A stretch of 8,245 bases of DNA from GCA-020356105 sp041602815 (GTDB taxonomy: Bacteria > Pseudomonadota > Alphaproteobacteria > UBA8366 > JADFVY01). Both the position numbers and the translations under genes were made by a program. The stretch's first letter is position 1, and each line of letters begins with the position of its first letter. The DNA is taken from positions 1-8,245 of the forward strand of contig JBFIFO010000165.1 of the NCBI GenBank assembly GCA_041602815.1, written 5' to 3'. The notes below the pieces were generated by a model, which saw only the letters and a program-made list of their open reading frames with translations, was not told where the DNA came from and made no database searches. This document shows positions 1-5,987 of this stretch, piece by piece.

Positions 1-1396
1 CCCTGTAGAATGAGGCCCGTGCCGCTGTTGCCCTGCAAGTGAATATCTGCGGTCGCGGCAGCGGCCACCGCAAGGGTTTCGAAATGCTTGTCGACCGCCG
101 CGTTGGCATCTATGCGAATGGTGGTGCCGCCGGCCCGCATGTGTCCAGTGCGAATCGCAGCCCCCGGAACCATCCGCCCTGCGGATCGGTGCCGTTGGCG
201 CCCTGCACATAGATCGCAGTGGCGGTCGGATGGGCGGCCTTGGCCGCGCCGCTGATCGGATGGGTTGCCGGCGCGCCAGTGGTCGTGTTGTTGACGACAA
301 TTCCGTAGAATGCACCCGCCGTCGAATAGCTCGCGGACTCGAAACTGCCGGCTATGCTTGTACCGCCATCATGGCGGGTTTCGCCGTGCAACGCGGCGGT
401 CCAAAGCGATGAAGGCAGGGTCACGGACTGCGCATACATTGCCGCGCAGCCCTGCCCGTCCGTCGAATAATTGACGAGGTTCGAGCGGATCCCGGATGCG
501 TGCTGCGCGCCGTTGGCCTGAGCCGTGATGCTGATTCCGATCCTGGACTCAACGGCGTCGAGCGGCGATGTATCCGCTGTCTCGGCCGTCACCAGCAGCG
601 CCGTGTTCACGGCGGCATTGCCGGGCGACACCCCGCCCGTAAAGCCCTTGTTGAGCCACAGGAACGGGCCGGTCGGCAGGTCCGCGCCCATCCTGTACGT
701 GTTCGGCCCCGGAAAGAGCAGGATGTGGTTCTGCGCCATGGCGCCCTGCGCCGCGACGCGCGCCGCGTCATCATCCGTCACCCCGTCGCCGACCGCGCCG
801 TAGTCCCTGACGTTGATGAGGTCCGAAAAATGCTCGGCGAGCAGGCGCGAGGTCGTCGAGCCGGCGGCGGTGACGGCGGCGGCGCTGCCGTCGGTCGGCT
901 CGAGCGCGGTCAGCTGGCCGGCGGAATCGAAGCCGATCATCTTGCCGGCGCGCGCCGCCCGCGGCGGCAGCTCGACCAGCGGCGCGGCCGGGTCGGCCTC
1001 CGGCACCCGGATCGTGCGCTCGTGCTTCTCGCTGTTCTGCTGGACGAGGCGGGTTGCGATGTCGGCCATCCGCTCCACCGTGGTCGACGGGAACGCGCCG
1101 CCGAGCGGCAGCGCCGCCGGCTGCAGCTCGGCGATGGCGCTCTTGATCAGCAGCTTCTCGCCCGCCGCCGGCGTGTGGTCCGTCGGCGTCGTGATCACGG
1201 TCAGCGTGCCGGTGTCGCCGGCGCCGCCGGCGATCGTGTAGTGCGTGCCCTCGACCCACAGCGTCTCGGCGCCGTTGGCGTCGCGGTGGATCACGCGGAT
1301 GTCGCCGGCCTGCCAGAACACGAAGCTGATGGCGAACACGGTGGTGGCGCCGTCGCCGTTGTAGAGGAGTTTCGAGGTCGTCGAGGCGATGGTCAT
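1..1396 (-). CDS. Phage tail fibre/tailspike protein, partial, with an apparent frameshift
   Basis: This is probably the receptor-binding tail fibre or tailspike of the prophage. Residues 1-120 (MTIASTTSKLLYNGDGATTV onward) match the style of T7-type tail-fibre N-termini that attach to the virion. Residues 194-209 (INVRDYGAVGDGVTDD) are the typical entry motif of the pectate-lyase-like beta-helix of tailspikes. The start at 1396 is preferred because GGGAG lies six bases upstream and the promoter and leader hairpins lie just before it; an upstream extension of the frame would read through that promoter. The frame stops at 110-112 after 428 codons. However, from base 146 to the window edge another minus-strand frame stays open for 48 codons and reads naturally (GHMRAGGTTIRIDANAAVDK...), which points to a one-base loss near 147. 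The protein is therefore either broken in this copy or affected by a sequencing error. The true C-terminus lies outside the window. Confidence 0.8.
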
Positions 1397-1501
1397 GCGA
1401 TGCTCCCATGGCGGCGGCGGGCCCGGCGGCGAAGCCGGACCCTGCGGTCGTTGGCGGTCTTGCGTGAAGTGCGGCGCGGCGGCCCGCGCCCGAAACGCGT
1501 T

Positions 1502-1523
1502 GCGCCCGCCGGGCGGCGGGCGC
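1502..1523 (-). terminator. Leader hairpin downstream of the tail-fibre promoter
   Basis: A perfect 9-bp stem, GCGCCCGCC / GGCGGGCGC with a four-base loop, lies about 20 bases downstream of the -10 box of the promoter at 1542-1570. On the minus strand it is followed by AACGCGTTTCG, so the T-run is poor and intrinsic termination would be weak. Its position and GCGCCC base match the much better terminator in the terminase leader (7997-8021). A second hairpin (1419-1427 with 1434-1442, 8 of 9 pairs) lies just before the ribosome-binding site. Confidence 0.45.
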
Positions 1524-1541
1524 AGTGCTGTGACGATACGA

Positions 1542-1570
1542 ATGATACGGATTGCAGGGTCTACCTTCAA
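1542..1570 (-). promoter_or_regulatory. Sigma70-like promoter before the tail-fibre gene (leader copy B)
   Basis: On the minus strand, TTGAAG (1570-1565), a 17-base spacer and TATCAT (1547-1542) form a good sigma70-type promoter. Over 29 bases (1545-1573) it is identical except for one base to the promoter at 8043-8071 ahead of the terminase genes. Transcription would start near 1535 and give an untranslated leader of about 140 bases before the ATG at 1396. The conservation includes the spacer as well as the boxes, so the two copies share descent. Confidence 0.65.
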
Positions 1571-1607
1571 GCGGAACCTGCGCCCCGGAGCGGCGGTGCG
1601 GGACTCG

Positions 1608-1784
1608 TCAGCGGCGGCGGCGGCCCCCGCGCCCTGCATCCGCATCCCACAGGCGGAAGGCGATCCAGATGCCGCCGGCGAGGACGGTGAGGTACATCCA
1701 GCCGGGCAGGCTGTCCCGCGTCAGCGCATACAGGACGCCGATCGCGGCGAACACGGCGATAACTTTTGCGATCCGCACGGCCAT
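1608..1784 (-). CDS. Small two-helix membrane protein, third gene of the dsb cluster
   Basis: A 58-residue frame begins at ATG 1784, 32 bases after the dsbA-like stop, and ends at TGA 1610-1608. It predicts a hydrophobic helix at about residues 5-21 (VIAVFAAIGVLYAL), a short linker (TRDSLPGW), a second helix at about 29-45 (MYLTVLAGGIWIAFRLW), and a basic tail ending in four arginines. This order of features is typical of a small inner-membrane protein. I see no strong ribosome-binding site, so expression would depend on the upstream dsb genes. I do not recognise the family. The same-strand, tightly packed position suggests co-transcription with dsbB and dsbA, but a role in disulfide formation is only a guess. 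A non-coding tail of the operon remains possible. Confidence 0.5.
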   Translation of the reverse strand: MAVRIAKVIAVFAAIGVLYALTRDSLPGWMYLTVLAGGIWIAFRLWDADAGRGGRRRR

Positions 1785-1816
1785 CGTGCCGGCGCCGGCC
1801 GGTGCCGTGCCGGGCG

Positions 1817-2482
1817 CTAGCCGCCCGCCGACTTGCGGGCGATGGCCACCTCTTCGTCGACGAGGGTGAGCAGCTGCTCGACGCCGAAGGACGGCAGCGG
1901 CCTTCCGTTGACGAAGAAGGTCGGCGTCTTGGTAACGCCGATCGCCGCGGCGTCGGCCATGTCCTGGCTCAGGATCTCCGCGATGTCCGGCCGCGACATG
2001 TCGCGCCGCGCCCGATTAACGTCGATACCGGCCGCCGCCGCGGCCTGCCAGGCCTTGGCGATGTTGGGCGCGCGGCCGCCATGCGACGACCATTGCGGCT
2101 GCGCCGCCAGCACCGATTCCAGGGCCGGCTCCAGCTTGCCCTGCAGACGCGCGGCCTCGAGGATCCGCACCACCTGGTCCGATCCCTGGTGGAAGGCGAC
2201 GTAGCGCACCACCACCCGCACCGTCTCCGGATACTGCCGCAGCAATCCCTTGACCACCGGATGGAAGGCGCGGCAGGTGCCGCAGGACGGATCGAAGAAC
2301 TCGACGATCGTCACCGGCGCGGCCGCGGGCCCGAACACCGGCGAATGCGGCCGGACCAGCGTTGCCGCGCGTAAGCTCGCGGCGGCCTCCCGCTCGAGGT
2401 GGCGATCGTAAAACAGGGCGGCGATGGCGAACGCCGCGACGGCGGCGACGGCGGTGAACGCGACCAGGGTGCGTCGTGTCAT
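1817..2482 (-). CDS. DsbA-like thiol:disulfide oxidoreductase (thioredoxin fold)
   Basis: This 221-residue protein probably acts in the periplasm, moving disulfides to or between exported proteins. Residues 5-25 form a hydrophobic signal anchor after a basic MTRR start. The thioredoxin domain begins near residue 55 (APVTIVEFFDPSCGTC). The active-site pair is CGTC at 67-70, and the cis-proline loop is TKTPTFFVNGRPL with Pro187. Length and order match the single-domain DsbA/thioredoxin_4 group. ATG 2482 is the start because it overlaps the dsbB stop as ATGA and has GGAAAGG eight bases upstream; an in-frame extension beyond it would only be shadow sequence of dsbB. The overlap implies translational coupling with the DsbB partner, which would reoxidise it. 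It could instead be a reductase-type paralogue; sequence alone does not settle the direction. Confidence 0.9.
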   Translation of the reverse strand: MTRRTLVAFTAVAAVAAFAIAALFYDRHLEREAAASLRAATLVRPHSPVFGPAAAPVTIVEFFDPSCGTCRAFHPVVKGLLRQYPETVRVVVRYVAFHQGSDQVVRILEAARLQGKLEPALESVLAAQPQWSSHGGRAPNIAKAWQAAAAAGIDVNRARRDMSRPDIAEILSQDMADAAAIGVTKTPTFFVNGRPLPSFGVEQLLTLVDEEVAIARKSAGG

Positions 2483-2940
2483 GATCGGGGCCTTTCCCGG
2501 GCAAGCAGCAACAGGACGATGATGGCGGCGAAGGCGCCGGTCGAGAGCAGCGGGATCGGCACCACGCGGAAGATCATCATGTCCTCGCTGGTGCACGAGA
2601 TGCCCTCGCCGCAGGGCACGAGCGGCGTCGGAATGATGCCGGCGACGAGCAGCGTGTGATAGGCCGCGAAGGCACCGCCGATGGCGGCCAGCGGCAGCCC
2701 GTAGCGCCAGATATCGGGATCCGAGCGGAAACAGGCGACGCCGAGCACGACCGCCAGCGGGAACATGAACGCGCGCTGGTACCAGCACAAAACGCAGGGC
2801 GCCTGGCCCATGATCTCGCCGATGAACAGGACGGCGAGGGTCGAGACCAGCGCGACCGTCCAGGCCAGGAACAGCATCAGCCAGGTGCGGGCCGCCAATT
2901 CGGACGGGACGGTGCCGTCATTGCCTTGAAGGATCGTCAT
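2479..2940 (-). CDS. dsbB: DsbB-family disulfide bond formation membrane protein
   Basis: This inner-membrane quinone-dependent oxidase reoxidises DsbA. The 153-residue product has four predicted membrane helices (about 20-41, 54-71, 79-99 and 131-147). The first periplasmic loop carries the catalytic CVLC pair at 49-52 in the family context QAPCVLCWYQR. The second loop carries the other essential pair, Cys110 and Cys116 (PCGEGISCTSED). All four cysteines are present, so it should be functional. The start at ATG 2940 is chosen because upstream in-frame sequence is arginine-rich and unlike the family. GGAA lies seven bases upstream of this ATG, and AGAGGA abuts it. The gene overlaps the dsbA-like gene by four bases. 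Its placement between phage genes and decayed fragments suggests it is cargo or a host gene caught beside the prophage. Confidence 0.92.
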   Translation of the reverse strand: MTILQGNDGTVPSELAARTWLMLFLAWTVALVSTLAVLFIGEIMGQAPCVLCWYQRAFMFPLAVVLGVACFRSDPDIWRYGLPLAAIGGAFAAYHTLLVAGIIPTPLVPCGEGISCTSEDMMIFRVVPIPLLSTGAFAAIIVLLLLARERPRS

Positions 2941-2970
2941 TCCTCTGTTCCGGGACCGTGAGCTCCAGGC

Positions 2971-2991
2971 GCCGCGGAGCATATCCGCGGC
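2971..2991. repeat. Inverted repeat upstream of dsbB
   Basis: GCCGCGGA and TCCGCGGC form a perfect 8-bp inverted repeat around a five-base centre (GCATA). It lies about 30 bases before the dsbB start and could fold in the dsbB leader or serve as an operator. A second short hairpin (GGCGCT / AGCGCC, 3042-3056) lies further upstream. I see no convincing -35/-10 pair for dsbB here. Confidence 0.35.
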
Positions 2992-3110
2992 GGCGCCATA
3001 TTGCGACCGATTTCGACCGCGTGATATCGCCGCGGACGCCGGGCGCTCGGAGCGCCGCGGGCAATCGCACGGTTACAAGAGGGGCGGCGGACAGCGGCGA
3101 CAGAGGCGGT

Positions 3111-3386
3111 TTTTTCTGCAGATTCGTCCTGCTGCCGCTTGTCCTCGGGCGCGTCTACGACGACAAGGACGTGCAGGAGCAGATCATCCGCAACAGCACG
3201 CTCGACTGGGTGATCGTGCGCCCGGGGCTGCTGACGAGCGGACCGCGGACCGGCGCGTGCCGTGCCCTCACGGATCCGTCCGCCTGGCGCATGGGAAGGA
3301 TCTCCTGCGCCAACGTCGACGACTTCCTCGTCCGCCAGATCGTCGACGACACCTATCTCGGCAAGACGCCCCTGTTGATCTACTGA
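3111..3386 (+). pseudogene. 5'-truncated NAD(P)-binding (NmrA/epimerase-like) gene
   Basis: The last 91 codons read as the C-terminal half of an NAD(P)H-binding SDR-like protein of the NAD_binding_10 type. Characteristic stretches are TLDWVIVRPGLLTSGP, WRMGRISCANVDDFLVRQI and DDTYLGKTPLLIY, ending at TGA 3384-3386. Full-length members run to roughly 200-220 residues and begin with a glycine-rich Rossmann dinucleotide-binding motif; none is present upstream. The recognisable part begins abruptly near 3111 (FFCRFVLLPLVLGRVYDD). The frame is open back to 2958, but that part is arginine-rich, unlike the family, and runs into the dsbB leader. This is the only recognisable gene on the plus strand. 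It is most likely the surviving end of a gene cut by the recombination that brought dsbB next to it. Confidence 0.7.
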
Positions 3387-3724
3387 GGCCACGGGCAGGT
3401 TGGGTCTTGGGCGCACGCAGGAACGGTTGCGCCCTGGCGACGGAAAGCGGATGCGTTGCCTGTCGATTCCGGAATTGGCCAAAAGCCAACCTACCCGGGA
3501 ACCTCGTTTGGGTTAGGAAGGCTTAAGATCAGCGGAAAAGTGGCCATTACATCCACTTTTTTGGGCGGTGACCTGTCCGGTTTGCGGGGGCTGTGCCTGC
3601 ACTTCTCATCCCGTGAGCACGCGATCTCGGTATCGGCGCCAGCCTTGATCGCGCGTGAGTATATCGGCTTTCCGCCTCGCAACGACGTGCGATATTTCCC
3701 ACTCATTCCAGATAATTTCTCAAG
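3387..3724. other. Gene-free interval between the NAD(P)-binding remnant and the toxin gene
   Basis: Short frames exist on both strands: 90 codons plus-strand from 3456 and 71 codons minus-strand from 3706. Neither resembles a known protein nor has a good ribosome-binding site. If the toxin gene had a downstream immunity partner, it would be expected here, but none is recognisable. The only structured element is the hairpin at 3536-3562. Confidence 0.5.
3536..3562. terminator. Possible bidirectional terminator
   Basis: AAAAGTGG and CCACTTTT form a perfect 8-bp stem around a nine-base loop. The stem is followed by TT on the plus strand, which completes a run of six T; the minus strand also ends in TTTT. 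It lies about 150 bases past the plus-strand pseudogene stop and about 165 bases past the toxin stop, so it could serve either. Half the stem is A-T, so strength is modest. Confidence 0.4.
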
Positions 3725-5122
3725 CTAATCAAACGAGCGGGGTCTACCGGTCCGGTACTCAGTAAAGAACTGTCCAAGTAAGTGATCTATCTCATCCCTC
3801 GCCTGAGTTAGATTGTCCCGGACAAACCTATTGTACGGCTCTGTCCCTGGAGTAAGTTGTCTTACCTCAAGTTCCCTATCCATCCGTCGATAGTGTCGAT
3901 CCCAAAATTCGCGGACTTTCGAATTATGAAGCTGCCGCCGGTTCTGCAGTTCCGTCGCGATCCCTCGCATGTTTTGGAATCCATTCAACTCTGCTTCCGT
4001 GAACACGTCTGGATATCTGTCTAATACATTTAATTCGATGGCATGATGAACTTGTCCACCATTCTGCACGCCCAGTTCTTCGGCATATCCGTTTCGAAGA
4101 CGGTTAAACCGTTCGCGCGCCGCCGCAGTTCTGTGACTCGTGGCAGCTCTCTGTGGGCGAGGTCTGCGTGCCGGTCGGGGCGAACTGCCGGGGTGCTCAG
4201 CGATCCCTTCGATCACGTTGTTGATTTCCGCATCTGTCACATCAGCAAGCGGCCCGGGCCGCTGCCTCCTCCGCATGCGGCGGCGCAGGCGGTCGAGCGC
4301 ACGTGACGCCCGAGGGATGCGGCGAATCTTCGCCAGCAACTGGGTAACCCGAGCCGAGGTCATCGCGGCGGTACCGGCACCAGCCGTGAAATAGGCAAGC
4401 AGAATTGCGACTACGAACGGCCCGACGATCTCGCCGATATGGAACGCCGCATAAAGATAATTCTCATTGGCGATCTCGCGTATTCTAGTCGCTGCAGAAC
4501 CGCCGACTTGTTCTCCCAATACCCGGCAGGCTTCTTCACCCTCTGGCGACAGGATCGATTCCAGGAGTTCCAACGAGTCGTCGATGAAGCTCTCAAGATC
4601 GCCGATGATATCGATGATCCCCTCAATGGCTTCATATATCGACTTCAAAAAACCCCATACGATGCCAGCCGCCATAACACTGAACAGCACATGCTGACCT
4701 GCCGTCACACGGTAGCCAAGCTGCTGGAGATCGTCGCTGGACACTTGTTGTTGCGCGGCTCCAATGGCGGCCTCACCCAGGGCTTTCAGGTTATCCACCA
4801 CGGCGCCTGGGTTGTCCGCCACATAGCGCACGATTCGCTCTATGGCCTCTCTGTCACGTTGATCGGTGCTGCTCGCCACCCAGCCGAACACCAAGCGAAG
4901 TGCGGAACTCGCGGGCATTACCCCAGCGACGGCGACAGTTGCGCCGCTGACGCCGGCGTCGACCCAGTTGTCCAAGTCAATGCCTATGGCATTTCTGAGT
5001 CGCGCGATATAGCCATCCTGATCCGGGTCCCCCGCGTCATTGTGGCCCCGGCTGCCAGGCGTGCATATCGAGGGTCTGTTGGTTTCGACGCAAATCGGTC
5101 CGCGACGTTCTCGGCCACACAT
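3725..5122 (-). CDS. Polymorphic-toxin-like protein with C-terminal HNH/EndoVII-type nuclease domain
   Basis: This 465-residue protein looks like a secreted effector or bacteriocin-type toxin. Residues 33-60 (DPDQDGYIARLRNAI) start the recognisable protein. Two hydrophobic, glycine/alanine-rich stretches (about 143-165 and 230-256, with IGEIVGPFVVAILLAYFTAG) resemble the pre-toxin membrane segments of polymorphic and type VI effectors. A basic Pro/Arg linker (about 280-335) follows. The last 110 residues carry VHH (His359-His360), Asn384 in NMRGI, LHNSK with His399, and WDRHYRR with His410. This spacing is that of AHH-like nucleases of the HNH/EndoVII group. ATG 5122 is preferred over TTG 5194 because it overlaps a preceding eight-codon frame that has a strong ribosome-binding site. 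Base composition is visibly less GC-rich than the neighbours, which suggests transfer. No immunity, VgrG or PAAR gene is seen. The nuclease call is from motif pattern only. Confidence 0.7.
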   Translation of the reverse strand: MCGRERRGPICVETNRPSICTPGSRGHNDAGDPDQDGYIARLRNAIGIDLDNWVDAGVSGATVAVAGVMPASSALRLVFGWVASSTDQRDREAIERIVRYVADNPGAVVDNLKALGEAAIGAAQQQVSSDDLQQLGYRVTAGQHVLFSVMAAGIVWGFLKSIYEAIEGIIDIIGDLESFIDDSLELLESILSPEGEEACRVLGEQVGGSAATRIREIANENYLYAAFHIGEIVGPFVVAILLAYFTAGAGTAAMTSARVTQLLAKIRRIPRASRALDRLRRRMRRRQRPGPLADVTDAEINNVIEGIAEHPGSSPRPARRPRPQRAATSHRTAAARERFNRLRNGYAEELGVQNGGQVHHAIELNVLDRYPDVFTEAELNGFQNMRGIATELQNRRQLHNSKVREFWDRHYRRMDRELEVRQLTPGTEPYNRFVRDNLTQARDEIDHLLGQFFTEYRTGRPRSFD

Positions 5123-5148
5123 TATGAACGACTGGATACAGTGCGCAT
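5122..5148 (-). promoter_or_regulatory. Eight-codon leader frame with strong ribosome-binding site before the toxin gene
   Basis: On the minus strand GGGGAGG (5159-5153) precedes an ATG at 5148 by four bases. That frame reads MRTVSSRS and stops with TAA whose last base is the first base of the toxin ATG (TAATG). The toxin ATG has no ribosome-binding site of its own, so coupled reinitiation is plausible. A one-base frameshift near the toxin N-terminus would give the same picture. Confidence 0.4.
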
Positions 5149-5194
5149 GTATCCTCCCCTTTCTACCTTCCCGGTCCCTGGCTTTTGCTAGCAA

Positions 5195-5725
5195 GAGTCG
5201 ACCGGAAAGGAGTGTCCCAATCTTAAATCAAATGCCAAAGAGTTGGGAGCTGCGAGCGCTGGTACTCATATCGTCGGTTCTTGATCGAGGATATTCTGAC
5301 GCGACCCTCCCGCTGCTGGCCACACCCGCCCCAGCTCGCACGAATAGAACAGTGGCAAGAACAGCCGGTTCCCTCAGAGTGAACCTCCCACTGGGTAATT
5401 GGCAATCGGTGTTATGTAATTCTAAGCACAGTTCGCGAAGCAAGAATGTGGGAAATTTCACAGACTGGACCGGCTTTTTCATCGCATGCGGCAGAAGCAT
5501 ACATAACCAGCCAGCCCCCCAAAAGGGCGATGACCTTCTCCAGCAGACATGACCTCACTGTGCAGAAGTCAACTTGGGGTCAGAACCGGCCGGAAACGGC
5601 CGTCGACAGTTTAGTCCGTTGTGTAGCGCACAACGGGCCCGCCCGCCGAAGCAATCCGCCCCGCGGATTCTCGACGACCGTTCCGGAGTCGGCGCGCGGC
5701 AATCTCTGTAAATGATTGGAATAAT
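5195..5725. other. Gene-poor interval with hairpins and decayed frames
   Basis: No frame here is convincing. The best is minus-strand 5558-5412 (GTG start, 48 codons), with a hydrophobic signal-like core, EKVIALLGGWLVMYASAAC, followed by DEKAGPVCE. Neighbouring frames shift repeatedly, as in a decayed gene. Two hairpins stand out: CGGCCG-GAAA-CGGCCG (5587-5602, GNRA loop) and CCGTTGTG-TAGCG-CACAACGG (5616-5636). Neither is followed by a T-run. The latter lies about 90 bases past the 3' end of the tRNA remnant and may be old chromosomal flank. Confidence 0.4.
5412..5558 (-). CDS. Possible small exported protein or gene remnant
   Basis: A 48-codon frame (GTG 5558 to TAA 5414-5412) predicts a short basic start, a hydrophobic core at about residues 9-21 and a small-residue stretch ASAAC that could be a signal peptidase or imperfect lipoprotein site. 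About 24 residues with one further cysteine follow. There is no ribosome-binding site, and the downstream sequence has cysteine-rich reading in another frame (GCSCHCSIRASWGGCG), so this may be the start of a frameshifted, longer secreted protein. I do not recognise the family, and the frame may be chance. Confidence 0.2.
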   Translation of the reverse strand: MRSCLLEKVIALLGGWLVMYASAACDEKAGPVCEISHILASRTVLRIT

Positions 5726-5787
5726 TGGCAGAGGGAGGGGGACTCGAACCACCGGTACGTTTTCGCGTACACGGATCAGGAACCCGC
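5726..5787 (-). tRNA. 3' half of a serine-type tRNA (integration scar, not a complete gene)
   Basis: On the minus strand the sequence ends with a T-arm (GGTGG-TTCGAGT-CCCCC, one mismatched pair), acceptor strand TCCCTCT, discriminator G and an encoded CCA finishing at 5726. Before the T-arm is a long variable arm GTACG-CGAAAA-CGTAC (5755-5770), the mark of class II tRNAs; the discriminator G points to serine rather than leucine. An anticodon-like arm (GCGGG-TTCCTGA-TCCGT, 5771-5787) can be drawn, but its anticodon would be CCT, which does not fit serine. No D-arm or 5' acceptor strand (AGAGGGA) exists further upstream. Integrases that use tRNA genes leave such displaced 3' halves at the far end of an element. 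If so, the element lay at higher coordinates (the terminase side) and the old chromosomal flank at lower coordinates. Confidence 0.7.
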
Positions 5788-5810
5788 GCAGAATGTAATA
5801 AAATCAATGG

Positions 5811-5888
5811 TGTTTTGCACTTTGTGACGGCTTTGTTCGACGATTTCGGCCTCCGGAAATCAATGACTTACGGCCAAAGTGCAAAACA
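5811..5888. repeat. 14-bp perfect inverted repeat between terminase and tRNA remnant
   Basis: TGTTTTGCACTTTG (5811-5824) recurs as its exact reverse complement at 5875-5888, 50 bases apart. A nine-base direct repeat AAATCAATG (5801-5809 and 5857-5865) lies just outside the left arm and inside the right one. The block sits between the large terminase stop and the tRNA 3' half, and its A/T-rich arms contrast with the GC-rich surroundings. Recombinase arm sites, a regulator's operator or a long-looped hairpin are all possible. Confidence 0.6.
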
Positions 5889-5987
5889 TTTCAGGCCTCT
5901 TTGTCCCATGATCGGGCCTCGCCCATCTTCCTGATGGCGGATGCGGCGGGCCGGTGCAGGAGCAGTTCCGGACGACGCCGACGCGCC

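Noticed and set aside
1397..1645. N-terminal extension of the tail-fibre frame
   Set aside because: It would cover the repeated promoter and leader hairpins; the ATG at 1396 has a good ribosome-binding site and starts the family-like sequence.
500..1690. Long plus-strand open frames opposite the tail-fibre gene
   Set aside because: Arginine/glycine-rich translation with no motif, produced by high-GC antisense of a well-supported gene.
2483..2788. N-terminal extension of the dsbA-like frame through dsbB
   Set aside because: It is a shadow of dsbB in another frame; the ATGA overlap start at 2482 begins a normal signal anchor.
3456..3728. Plus-strand 90-codon frame, and a minus-strand 71-codon frame (3706-3491) considered as a toxin immunity gene
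   Set aside because: Neither has a recognisable family or a ribosome-binding site. The two overlap each other on opposite strands.
5726..5787. Complete functional tRNA
   Set aside because: There is no D-arm or 5' acceptor strand, and the anticodon (CCT) conflicts with the serine-type variable arm and discriminator.
5725..5934. Plus-strand frame beginning MAEGGGLEPPVRF
   Set aside because: This peptide is the familiar artefact of translating the reverse complement of a tRNA 3' end; the tRNA remnant explains it.
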